This document shows, piece after piece, positions 17,846 to 26,061 of a stretch of 64,000 bases of DNA. How positions within the stretch are numbered: the first letter of the stretch is position 1; every line of letters begins with the position of its first letter. The DNA comes from DASPGQ01 sp035457705 (GTDB lineage: Bacteria > Acidobacteriota > Vicinamibacteria > Marinacidobacterales > SMYC01). A model generated the notes under the pieces. That model did not search any database and was not told the origin of the DNA. It was given only the letters and a program-made list of their open reading frames with translations. Position numbers and translations under genes: made by a program. Location: contig DATIBD010000044.1 in assembly GCA_035457705.1 (NCBI GenBank), positions 21,242-85,241 of the forward strand, written 5' to 3'.

Positions 17846-20119
17846 ATGTCGGAGCGATGGACGCGTAGAAGCGCACTGTCCACGCTCGGCGCCGCCGGCG
17901 CCGGGCTCGTCCTCTCGCGAGCCATTCGAGGTCAAGACGCTCCGATCGTAATCGGTGGACGCGCGGTCGAGATCGCGGTCACATCGATCGGCCCGTCGAC
18001 CGTGCGCATCACAGTGCATCCTCTCGTCGACGGCCGCGGCGCCGAGTTGCCCGACGACGGGGCTCTCGTCGAGTCCGCAAAGAGCAGTACGACGTCGCGG
18101 CGCCGTGAGCGCGGAACGTTCGGGGTCGTCACCGCCGGCGAGCTTCGCGTTCGCTTCTCCGACATGCCCCCGGTGCTTCACATCGTGACCGAGTCGGGAC
18201 GCGTCGTGCAGCGGCTCACGATGGACCGATCCAGCCATGACGTCTCTTTCCTGCTCCCCGAAGGACTGCTCCTCGGCATGGGCGAAGGCGGCCCGCAGTT
18301 CGATCGCAAGGGCTTCGTCGACGAGATGCGAAACGGCCAGCGAGGATACCGCCTCCGTACGCACGGGGGGCGGGTGCCCGTTCAGTGGCTCGTCGGGACC
18401 GACGGATGGGGTTTGTACATCCATCAGCCGCTCGGCGCGTTCGACTTCACCCGAAGCGAAGGCCGGATGCTGGTCGACGCCACCGGAGAAGCGGCGCCCC
18501 TCGATATCTTCGTCATCTCATCGGACGACCCGAAGGAAATCCTCGGCGCGTACGCGCGGCTCACGGGCTATGCCGAGATGCCGCCTCGCTGGGCTTTCGG
18601 CTACCAGCAGTCCCACCGCACACTCCAGGGTCCCGACGAGATCCGCTGGGTGGCGAGAACACTTCGCGAGAAGTCGCTCCCTTGTGATGCGCTCATTTAC
18701 CTGGGGACGGAGTTCACCCCTTCGGGTTGGAACACTCGCAACGGCGAGTTCACCTTTCATCCGGTCAACTTTCCCGACCCGAGGAACCAGATCGAGGAGC
18801 TCCATGAGCTCGATTTCAAGGTCGTCATGCACATCGTAATCGAGGGCAAGAGTCTCACCGGTACGGTGGCGGACGCCTGCCCCCAGCCTGAGCCGAGCGG
18901 CCGCGATACGGAGGACAGATGGCCCGAGGAGCGCGACGTAGGCTGTTACTGGCCGTACCACGAGTCGCTGATGGATGTCGGGGTCGATGGTTTCTGGCCG
19001 GACCAGGGCGACGGCTACGACGCGCCGTCGCGGCTCAATCGAATCCGAATGTACTGGGAGGGCATGCAGAAGGTCCGCCCGAACCAGCGTCCTTACGCGC
19101 TTCATCGCAACGCCTACGCCGGGATGCAACGCTTCGGAGCTTTCCTCTGGTCTGGCGATGTCTACTCGACCTGGGAAACTCTCAGAACCCACGTTCCCGT
19201 CGCGATCAACACCGCCCTTTCGGGCATGCCGTTTTGGGGCTTCGACATCGGCGGCTTCGTCCCCACGGCCGAGTACACCGGCGAGCTCCACGTCCGCTGG
19301 TTCCAGCTCGGCGCGTTCTCGACGCTCTTCCGCGCTCACGGCCGTACATGGCACCTTCGTCTGCCGTGGGGTTGGAACACGGGCGAGCTCGGCATCAGCG
19401 AGATCACGAACTACCGCAATGGAGCGGCCGATCCCGATCCCTCAGAGCTCCACAACCCGCACGTCGAGCCGATCTGCAGGAAGTACCTGGACCTTCGCTA
19501 TCGCCTCCTGTCCTATCTCTATTCCGCCGTGTGCGAATGCACGAAGACGGGCCTTCCGGTCGTCCGGGCCTTGTGGCTTCATTACCCCGACGATCCGCTC
19601 GCCGTCGCGCGGGGCGACGAGTACCTGTGGGGCCGCGACCTGCTCGTCGCACCGGTCGTCGAGAAAGGTGCGACGTCGCGTCGCCTGTACCTGCCGCTCG
19701 GCGCGTGGTACGACTACTGGACGAACGAGCGGGTCGAGGGCGGGCGTGAGATCGAACGGTCCGTCGATCTCGAAACGACGCCTCTCTACGTGCGCGCCGG
19801 CGCCGTGATCCCGCACGATCCCCCGAGGCAGTACACATCGGAGGCGGTCACCGAGCCCACCACTCTCGTCGTCTACCCCGGCGCCGACGGAACGGGTTGG
19901 CTCTACGAGGACGACGGGATCTCGTTCGACTACAGGCGCGGCGCGTGGATGGGAATCGACGTCGTCTGGCGGGACCGAGACGCCAGGTTGTCGCTCCGGC
20001 TGTCTGAAGGCTCCCGGATGCTTCCCCCGGCGCCGCGAGCGTTTTTGATTCGAATAGCCGGCTCGAGCGCGACGCGTCCGGTATCTTTCCGAGGTGAGCC
20101 CGTGGAAATCACGTTGTAG
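17846..20119 (+). CDS. Tat-exported GH31 family alpha-glycosidase
   Basis: 757 residues. The N-terminus is a twin-arginine signal (RRSALSTLGAAGAGLVL). An N-terminal GH31 beta-sandwich (about 35-235) leads into the TIM barrel, where the nucleophile is D386 in DGFWPDQGD (the usual consensus is WxDMNE) and the acid/base is D438 in LWSGDVYSTW. A C-terminal beta domain (about 580-757) ends the protein. GH31 enzymes hydrolyse alpha-glucosides, alpha-xylosides or sulfoquinovosides; the substitutions after the nucleophile (Gln-Gly-Asp for Met-Asn-Glu) mean the substrate cannot be assigned. The DapA-like gene follows after 25 bp and is also Tat-exported. Confidence 0.88.
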   Translation: MSERWTRRSALSTLGAAGAGLVLSRAIRGQDAPIVIGGRAVEIAVTSIGPSTVRITVHPLVDGRGAELPDDGALVESAKSSTTSRRRERGTFGVVTAGELRVRFSDMPPVLHIVTESGRVVQRLTMDRSSHDVSFLLPEGLLLGMGEGGPQFDRKGFVDEMRNGQRGYRLRTHGGRVPVQWLVGTDGWGLYIHQPLGAFDFTRSEGRMLVDATGEAAPLDIFVISSDDPKEILGAYARLTGYAEMPPRWAFGYQQSHRTLQGPDEIRWVARTLREKSLPCDALIYLGTEFTPSGWNTRNGEFTFHPVNFPDPRNQIEELHELDFKVVMHIVIEGKSLTGTVADACPQPEPSGRDTEDRWPEERDVGCYWPYHESLMDVGVDGFWPDQGDGYDAPSRLNRIRMYWEGMQKVRPNQRPYALHRNAYAGMQRFGAFLWSGDVYSTWETLRTHVPVAINTALSGMPFWGFDIGGFVPTAEYTGELHVRWFQLGAFSTLFRAHGRTWHLRLPWGWNTGELGISEITNYRNGAADPDPSELHNPHVEPICRKYLDLRYRLLSYLYSAVCECTKTGLPVVRALWLHYPDDPLAVARGDEYLWGRDLLVAPVVEKGATSRRLYLPLGAWYDYWTNERVEGGREIERSVDLETTPLYVRAGAVIPHDPPRQYTSEAVTEPTTLVVYPGADGTGWLYEDDGISFDYRRGAWMGIDVVWRDRDARLSLRLSEGSRMLPPAPRAFLIRIAGSSATRPVSFRGEPVEITL

Positions 20120-20144
20120 CATAGCCGCCGAGGGGAGGTGTTCG

Positions 20145-21140
20145 ATGACTGGGTCGACAATGACGAGACGGGATTGGCTCGGCGCTATAGGAGCTGCCGC
20201 GGCCGTCGCTTCGCGGACGCGTGCCGCATTCGCTGCCCAAACGCAGAAGCCGTTGCAGGGCGTGTTCAAGATCCTGGCAACGCCCTACAAGCAGGACAAA
20301 TCGGTCGATTACGAAGACCTCGCAGCGGAGGTCGAGTTCCTGGTCCGTTGCGGTGTTCAGGGCCTGGTGTGGCCCCAGAACTCGAGCGACCTTCCCTACC
20401 TCGTCGAAGAGGAGATCCTGGAGGGAATGGAGGTCATCGCCAAGGCAGCCAGGGGGACGAAGCCTGCCCTCGTGCTGGGCGTTCAGGGCAGGAACACCGA
20501 GACGATGCTCCGATTCGCGGCTCACGCCGAGCGCTTGGACCCGGACGCGATGATCGCGATGCCGCCCAAGGAGGCCGCGACGCTCGACGAGTATCGAGAA
20601 TATTTCGGCGAGCTTTGCCGGCTGACGTCGCGCCCGGTCTTCATTCAAACGTCCGCAGGTGCGCCGGATATCGAGCCGGCGGTGGATTTCATCGTGGAAA
20701 TGGGCAAGAAATTTCCGAACTTCGGCTACGTAAAAGAAGAATACGGCGAGACGATTCCGCGCATGATCGAGCTCGCGAAGCATCGTCCCGGCCCGATCAA
20801 GCGGATCTTCGGCGGGAGCCGGGCGCTCGGCTGGACATACGAGATGCGCCTCGGGATGGACGGCATGATGACCGGCGGTCCGCAGTACGCCGAGGTCTAC
20901 GCCCGCATCTGGCAGCTTCATCTCGAGAATCGGCTCGACGCCGTTCGAGACCTCTACTCCAAGCTCCTCCTGATCACGAATCTCGAGTCCCACGTGCCCG
21001 GGCTGAGGCCGTATCTGATGAAGCAACGCGGCGTGTTCAAAACCCACGTCACGCGCCGGGGAGATTTCGAGCTCGGCCCCGCCGCGATCGCAGAGATCGA
21101 GTACAACCTCGAGCCGCTGAAGCCGTACCTCAACGCGTGA
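20145..21140 (+). CDS. Tat-exported dihydrodipicolinate synthase (DapA) family protein
   Basis: 331 residues from the ATG at 20145, with GGGGAGG 6 nt upstream. A twin-arginine signal (TRRDWLGAIGAAAAVASRTR) precedes a DapA-type TIM barrel. The Schiff-base Lys is likely the K in NFGYVKEEYGE. The catalytic Tyr region of true DHDPS (YNxPxR) is replaced by FIQTSAGAP, so lysine biosynthesis is unlikely; the superfamily also holds sugar-acid and keto-acid aldolases. Export of a DapA-fold enzyme is unusual. The preceding Tat-exported GH31 enzyme suggests periplasmic processing of a sugar derivative, which is inference only. Confidence 0.82.
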   Translation: MTGSTMTRRDWLGAIGAAAAVASRTRAAFAAQTQKPLQGVFKILATPYKQDKSVDYEDLAAEVEFLVRCGVQGLVWPQNSSDLPYLVEEEILEGMEVIAKAARGTKPALVLGVQGRNTETMLRFAAHAERLDPDAMIAMPPKEAATLDEYREYFGELCRLTSRPVFIQTSAGAPDIEPAVDFIVEMGKKFPNFGYVKEEYGETIPRMIELAKHRPGPIKRIFGGSRALGWTYEMRLGMDGMMTGGPQYAEVYARIWQLHLENRLDAVRDLYSKLLLITNLESHVPGLRPYLMKQRGVFKTHVTRRGDFELGPAAIAEIEYNLEPLKPYLNA

Positions 21141-21197
21141 TCGATCCCGCGCAAACGGACGCGACCGCAGCGTCCGTCGCGGGTTCGCTACCGCTCG

Positions 21198-23087
21198 TTG
21201 TTGCCGGGTGTCTCGGGTGGTACCCTGACCCTAAAGCCTTTCATTCCGATTTTGGGCGACATCTACGACGAGTTCGAAAGCGACCTCCGCCGATGGCGTG
21301 AGGGTTATCGTGACCGGCCCGATCTCGAGCTTCAGCGTCTCTTGCTCCTCGCACTCGAGCGAGAGCAGCTCGTGACGGTCGCCTATCGAAACGAGCTCAT
21401 GAAAGAGCGCATCGAGGAGCAGGATCTATCCACGGACCTCAAAGAAGCCTTCGCCCACAGCCTTGCCTGGGCATGGAAGGATGAGGAGCTCCACGCGATC
21501 TATACGCGCGGGCTCCTGATTCGGCTCGGAAACTTTTCGTTGAAGGTGCGGGCGCTCGTGCAGCAGCTCGCGGGAGCGATCGGTGGCTGGTCCAGCTCCG
21601 TCGAGCAACACGTACGATGGTCCCGGGCACCGATGTCTCGGGCGATCGCGAAGCTGGTGGTCGTGCTGGGCCGACTCTCGGGAAAGGTCCCGCTCGCGGT
21701 GCGCCGCGAGCTCCGTTATCTCAGCTTCGGCGAGTTCTGCCGGATGCAGGTGGACGCCGAGAGGACGGCCGCTCTTTGCTGGAAGCGACTGTGGGAGCTG
21801 TCGGGGGAGGTGCCGCGCGTCGAAGAGCGCGCCCGCGAGGAGTTCTCGAGAATGTGGGCCGACGAGGAGAGCCACGGTCGCGTCTTCGAGATCATCGCCT
21901 CGGCCATCGAGAGCGGCGCCGAAGAAGGACGAGTGATCGAGCAACTGCGAGAGGCGGGTGAGTTCTTCCTTCCCCGGGCCCAACGCAGCGGGGCCCTCGC
22001 CCACCATCCACTGGGAAGCGGAGGGCGAGTCATCGTGCTCCAGGGAGACGAGGAGCTGTCCCAGTCCGAAGCCCTGGGGAAAGTCCTGGGCGACGTGGGA
22101 CTCGAAGCGAGCCTTCGCGAGAAAGCGCGCAGCCTGGGGAAGAAGGTTTCCGAGCTCACCATCGTCGTGAAAGTAACCTTCATGATGGGCTACGACCGAG
22201 GGCATCCGGAGTCGATCACTCACCCGGGGCTGATCGAAGACCTTGCCCGGCGGCTTCTCGATCTGGGAGCCAACGAGATTCTCGTCGGCGACGGTCGAAA
22301 TCTCTACGACCGTTTCTTTCACAATCGAGCGGTAGCGGATGTCGCCTGCTATTTCGGGCTCGACTCCCCTCTCTACCAGATTGTGGATATGACGGACGAT
22401 CAAGTGGCTCATGCCTATCCTCGCGGCACTTCGGGAGGAACCTTGAGCCGGAGCTGGCGGGACGCGGATTTCCGAATCGTAGTCGCCAAGATGCGAAGCC
22501 ATCCCGTCGACTTCACCCACCTCTGCCTCGGCGGGCTGGAAGGCCTGGCAGGCCGCCTGGACTCGTTCCTGTTTTTCGAGCGCCAAGCTCATCGGGACAC
22601 TGCGCTCCTCATGCCGCTCACGGAGTTCCCTCCCGACCTCGCCGTCATCGACGGCTACGAATCGGCCGCCGACGGCCTCGTCGGTATCATCGCCTGCCCA
22701 TTCCCGCCCGCTCCTCGCCGCCTCTACGCCGGCCGCGATGCGCTGGCGGTCGACCTCGTCGCGAGCCGACATCTCGGTCTCGAACGACCGCGCGATTCCT
22801 TCATCCTCGACGCCGCCTGTCACTGGTTCGGCGATCCCACGCCGCGCATCGAGATCGTCGGCCCGGACGAGCCGGTCAATGGATGGCGCCATCCCCATCA
22901 CAACGAGCTCACTGCCCTCCTGAGCCTCGTCGCGAATCCGGTCTATCAGTTCCTGAGCTTTCGGGGAGGGGCGTTTCTTCCGCCGATGGATGAAGACGCC
23001 TTTCCCCGAAAGCAGCGGGACGGCATCGTGCTACGTCTCGAGCGTCGCGCAATCCAGTCCCTGCTCGGAATGAGACGTGGCGCGTGA
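21198..23087 (+). CDS. Ferritin-like diiron domain fused to DUF362
   Basis: Up to 629 residues. There is no ATG near the start: TTG codons at 21198, 21201 and 21252 are the candidates, none with a convincing ribosome site. The N-terminal 260 residues are helical with a ferritin-like metal pattern: E54/E56, E96-x-x-H99, E188 and E223-x-x-H226. From about 275 the protein is DUF362 (VVAKMRSHPVDFTHLCLGG, then a VIDGYESAADG region and AGRDALAVDLVASRHLGL). DUF362 proteins are often iron-sulfur-associated but uncharacterised; no CxxCxxC cluster is seen here. The stop overlaps the start of the next gene (GTGA). A fusion of these two domains is unfamiliar to me. Confidence 0.75.
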   Translation: MLPGVSGGTLTLKPFIPILGDIYDEFESDLRRWREGYRDRPDLELQRLLLLALEREQLVTVAYRNELMKERIEEQDLSTDLKEAFAHSLAWAWKDEELHAIYTRGLLIRLGNFSLKVRALVQQLAGAIGGWSSSVEQHVRWSRAPMSRAIAKLVVVLGRLSGKVPLAVRRELRYLSFGEFCRMQVDAERTAALCWKRLWELSGEVPRVEERAREEFSRMWADEESHGRVFEIIASAIESGAEEGRVIEQLREAGEFFLPRAQRSGALAHHPLGSGGRVIVLQGDEELSQSEALGKVLGDVGLEASLREKARSLGKKVSELTIVVKVTFMMGYDRGHPESITHPGLIEDLARRLLDLGANEILVGDGRNLYDRFFHNRAVADVACYFGLDSPLYQIVDMTDDQVAHAYPRGTSGGTLSRSWRDADFRIVVAKMRSHPVDFTHLCLGGLEGLAGRLDSFLFFERQAHRDTALLMPLTEFPPDLAVIDGYESAADGLVGIIACPFPPAPRRLYAGRDALAVDLVASRHLGLERPRDSFILDAACHWFGDPTPRIEIVGPDEPVNGWRHPHHNELTALLSLVANPVYQFLSFRGGAFLPPMDEDAFPRKQRDGIVLRLERRAIQSLLGMRRGA

Positions 23088-24451
23088 GCAAGAGCGTCGC
23101 GGTAATCGGCGCCGGTGTGGGAGGACTCGCTGCCGCAATCCGGCTGGCTCTCCAAGGCTACGACGTCACGCTGCTCGAAGCGCGCGTACGAGTGGGAGGG
23201 CTCGCGTCGGCGCTCGAAGCCGGTGCTAAGACGTTCGACGGCGGGCCGTACATCCTTCTGGATCGGCCCGGCCTGGAGTGGGCCTTTGGCGAGCTCGGCC
23301 TCGATCTCGATCGGGAGCTCGCGCTCATGCGCATCGACCCGGTATACGAAGTTCGATTCCCGGAGGGTCGGGTCATCCGCTTCCATGCCGATATCGGCCG
23401 GACGGCGGAAGAGATGGACCGAGCGTGGCCGGGGCACGGCGCGCGGTTTCACGACTTCGTCGAAAAGCTCGAGCGCATCCACCGGGACACGCTCCCGCTC
23501 CTCTTTCTCTCCCGGCCCAAGGCTCGGCACCTCTTGCGTCACGGCATCTTCCGGCATGCGATGTTTCTTCTTCGCGACCTCGAGACGGTGCTCCGCCGGA
23601 CGCGGCTTTCCGGCGAGATCCAGAATGCTCTCGCGATCTGGACCCACATCGCCGGGCGCGATCCGCGAGAGGCGCCCAGTCTGCTCGCCCTCGTTCCCGC
23701 GCTCATCCACTCTCCGGGCGCCTACTACCCGAAAGGTGGAATGAGCACGATCGGCGAACGCCTTCTTCGCCGAGCGAGCGCGGTCGGGGTCGACGTCCGC
23801 ACGAGCTCGCCGGTTCAGAAGCTTCATTTCGGCCGCGGGCTGCGCCCACGCGTTCAGGTCGAAGGCGAGTCGATGCCATTCGACGCCGTCGTTTCGAACG
23901 CCGGCGGCCTCGGAACGTATCTCGGGCTAGTCGCGGATCTGCCAATCCGCGAGAGGCGAAACATGGAGGGACTGCCGCTTCAATCTCCAGGGATCTGTAT
24001 CTATCTCGAGGTGAAGTCGAAGCCGGAACCGCCCTATCTGCGTTTCTTCCTCTATCCGGACTCTGGAGGCTGCCGGCTCTTCGTCCGGCCGGGAGCTGTC
24101 GGAGGGGACACACGCATCGCACGCCTCATCGCACCTGCGGAGCCCGAGGACGAAGAACGGACGCTCGCGCGCGTGCTGCGTGAGGACTGGTGGAAACCTC
24201 TCGCCGGTGAGTGCGAGATTCTCGCGACGCGCACGCCGACGCGTTGGGGCCGCGAGTTTCGGCTTTATCGCAACGCGATGAACCCCGTAATGACGAGAAG
24301 CCTCCTACGGGCAGGAAGACTTCCGCATCGCAGCCCTTACTTCCCGCGTCTCTATTTGGCAGGAAGCGCCACACACCCTGGACAGTGGGTGAGCTTCTCG
24401 ATCATCTCCGGCATTCTCGCGGCCGACGCGCTGAACCAGGATCTCGGCTGA
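23084..24451 (+). CDS. CrtI/phytoene-desaturase-like FAD-dependent oxidoreductase
   Basis: 455 residues from a GTG at 23084 that overlaps the upstream stop by 4 nt. It opens with a dinucleotide-binding fold (VAVIGAGVGGLAAAIRLALQ, then an acidic LLEAR) and the GGLA motif of CrtI-type flavoproteins. A substrate/helical middle domain follows, and a C-terminal FAD motif (YLAGSATHPGQWVSFSIISG). Family members desaturate, isomerise or oxidise polyprenoid chains. No phytoene synthase or other carotenoid gene lies nearby, so the substrate may not be a carotenoid. Its coupling to the DUF362 fusion and to the hydrolase indicates a shared pathway. Confidence 0.85.
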   Translation: MSKSVAVIGAGVGGLAAAIRLALQGYDVTLLEARVRVGGLASALEAGAKTFDGGPYILLDRPGLEWAFGELGLDLDRELALMRIDPVYEVRFPEGRVIRFHADIGRTAEEMDRAWPGHGARFHDFVEKLERIHRDTLPLLFLSRPKARHLLRHGIFRHAMFLLRDLETVLRRTRLSGEIQNALAIWTHIAGRDPREAPSLLALVPALIHSPGAYYPKGGMSTIGERLLRRASAVGVDVRTSSPVQKLHFGRGLRPRVQVEGESMPFDAVVSNAGGLGTYLGLVADLPIRERRNMEGLPLQSPGICIYLEVKSKPEPPYLRFFLYPDSGGCRLFVRPGAVGGDTRIARLIAPAEPEDEERTLARVLREDWWKPLAGECEILATRTPTRWGREFRLYRNAMNPVMTRSLLRAGRLPHRSPYFPRLYLAGSATHPGQWVSFSIISGILAADALNQDLG

Positions 24452-25314
24452 TGCTCGAGACCTCCGTCGCGAGCCTTTCGAACGGACGGAGACTTCGATA
24501 CGCCTGCCTCGGACGAGGGGGCACTCCCGTCGTATTGCTTCACGGGTATCCGGAAAACCTCCAAATATACTGTCGACTCGCCCCGCTTCTCGCTCGCGAA
24601 CGCGAGGTGCTGGCGTTCGATTGGCCGGGGCTCGGAGCAAGCGAGCCCTGGGGCACGGGAGCCTCCCCGGTACAGATGGCGAAGCGGCTCATTAAGGTTT
24701 TGGACCATTTCGAGCTCGACCGCGTCAACCTCTTCGGGGCCGACATGGGAGGCCAGCCGGCTCTCGTCGCCGCCTCGTGCTTCCACGATCGAATCGCTTC
24801 CGTCATCGTTTCGAACTCGCTGGTTCTCTGGAATGAAAGGACGTCGCCGGAGATTCGGCTGCTCCGAAGGCGGGGGTGGAATCGGCTCCTCATCGAGGAA
24901 GTGCCCTGGTTGGTGTTTGGACGCGCGAAAAGCAGTTTTCTCGAACGAGGCACTCGACTCTCCGCGGAAGTGGAGGCCGACTTCTGGGAGTTTTTTCGGC
25001 AGGGGCCTGTTCGCAGGTTTCTCTCCAAAATGTGCGCCGGCTACCAGGGCCTGCTGCCCCATCTCCCTGGCTACTACGAGAAAATCCGCTGCCCGACGCT
25101 CATTCTCTGGGGCGAGCGCGAGCGCCACTTCCCTCTCGCTCACGCGGAGCGACTCCATGAGCTCGTTCCCTCCTCGGAGCTCGTGGTCGTCTCCGGTGGA
25201 GAGCACTGGATGGCCTGGCAACGGGCCGACGACCTGGCCGAGATCGTTTGCCGCTTTCTCAGTGGGCTCGTGCCGTCCTCCTCCGGTTTCGGTTGTCCTT
25301 CTGGGATGCCCTGA
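24451..25314 (+). CDS. Alpha/beta hydrolase with Asp nucleophile (haloalkane dehalogenase/OleB-like)
   Basis: 287 residues; the ATG shares one base with the preceding stop (TGATG). The oxyanion region is HGYPE (31-35), and the nucleophile elbow is GADMGG with D98 in place of Ser. The acid region is ILWGERERH and the catalytic His lies in GGEHWMAW. An Asp nucleophile is typical of haloalkane dehalogenases, epoxide hydrolases and the beta-lactone decarboxylase OleB. The neighbouring CrtI-like flavoprotein and ferritin-like protein argue for chemistry on a lipid or terpenoid. No OleA, OleC or OleD homologue was seen in this window. Confidence 0.83.
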   Translation: MLETSVASLSNGRRLRYACLGRGGTPVVLLHGYPENLQIYCRLAPLLAREREVLAFDWPGLGASEPWGTGASPVQMAKRLIKVLDHFELDRVNLFGADMGGQPALVAASCFHDRIASVIVSNSLVLWNERTSPEIRLLRRRGWNRLLIEEVPWLVFGRAKSSFLERGTRLSAEVEADFWEFFRQGPVRRFLSKMCAGYQGLLPHLPGYYEKIRCPTLILWGERERHFPLAHAERLHELVPSSELVVVSGGEHWMAWQRADDLAEIVCRFLSGLVPSSSGFGCPSGMP

Positions 25315-25648
25315 TGGTCTCCGCCGCCCAACGTGCCGAGTGTGCGTAACTCCTCTCCGAAGATCTGCAGGCAGGTCAGGATCTCAACGGAGTCCTCGTC
25401 GTGAATCCTTTCGAACGAGTCCCTGAAAGTGTTCTCTGACGACGGCGCTTCAACGCATGCCGAGCGCAGTGATCTACCGGGACGTCGGCAGTAGCAGGGA
25501 GCTCGGGGCCAAATGCTCGGAACGGTGAGGTTGAAGGCGGACGGCTGAGCCACTGGACGCCCCCGATTCGCAGAATGGATTCTGGTAGAGTAAAAGACGT
25601 AGCAACATTTGTGGACTTGGTTCCAGGCCAACAATTCAGGAGGTTTCA
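25315..25648. other. Intergenic region without a recognisable gene
   Basis: 334 bp between the hydrolase and the next exported protein. No convincing reading frame is present. Near the end, TGG-TAGAGT (25583-25591) could be a weak extended -10 element for the gene at 25649. Nothing else was seen. Confidence 0.4.
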
Positions 25649-26023
25649 GTGGTAGCAAACTATGCTCGTGTCCTCGCGGCTCTTCTGATCTTGCTCGTTC
25701 CCACCATGTCCTGGGGAGGACCAACTTTCGCGATCTGGCACGGGACGATTTCGGACAACACGCCACGAGACCTGGTGCCGGCAGGCACCGTCCCGAATCA
25801 AACGGCCCACGGATGTAGTCTGGAGTGGGCGATCGCAGAGTCATTGACGGGCCAGACCGAGATCGGTACCTCGACCTCACTCAGGTTTGGCTTCACCGAA
25901 TCTGTCGAAAGACTGGCCGGGTTGACTTTCGCGCTGCAAAGCAACGGAAGCGTCACGGTTCAGCGTACGGGAGTCTCTAATTTTAACTCGTACGACGTCG
26001 TGGTGGAGCTGAAGTGCGTCTAG
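25649..26023 (+). CDS. Small exported protein, unknown
   Basis: 124 residues from a GTG at 25649, placed by a perfect AGGAGG (25638-25643) at 5 nt. The signal peptide spans about 1-23 (VLAALLILLVPTMSWG). The mature protein looks beta-rich, with two Cys (HGCSLEW and the C-terminal LKCV) that could pair. No family is recognised. It may be co-transcribed with the propeller protein that starts 38 bp downstream. Confidence 0.6.
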   Translation: MVANYARVLAALLILLVPTMSWGGPTFAIWHGTISDNTPRDLVPAGTVPNQTAHGCSLEWAIAESLTGQTEIGTSTSLRFGFTESVERLAGLTFALQSNGSVTVQRTGVSNFNSYDVVVELKCV

Positions 26024-26061
26024 AACGCTATTGACGAGCAGGGTGATGATTTAATTAATCA

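Noticed and set aside
21426..22901. 491-codon minus-strand frame opposite the DUF362 fusion
   Set aside because: Composition follows the complementary strand of the real gene; no recognisable motif.
24451..25314. OleB of an olefin-biosynthesis cluster
   Set aside because: The Asp nucleophile fits, but no OleA, OleC or OleD gene is present; the acyl-CoA synthetase at 33742-35370 is a separate unit with fatty-acyl-CoA ligase features.
26041..26061. AT-rich TTAATTAA as an operator
   Set aside because: Only an 8-bp palindrome, without a second half-site or partner regulator.
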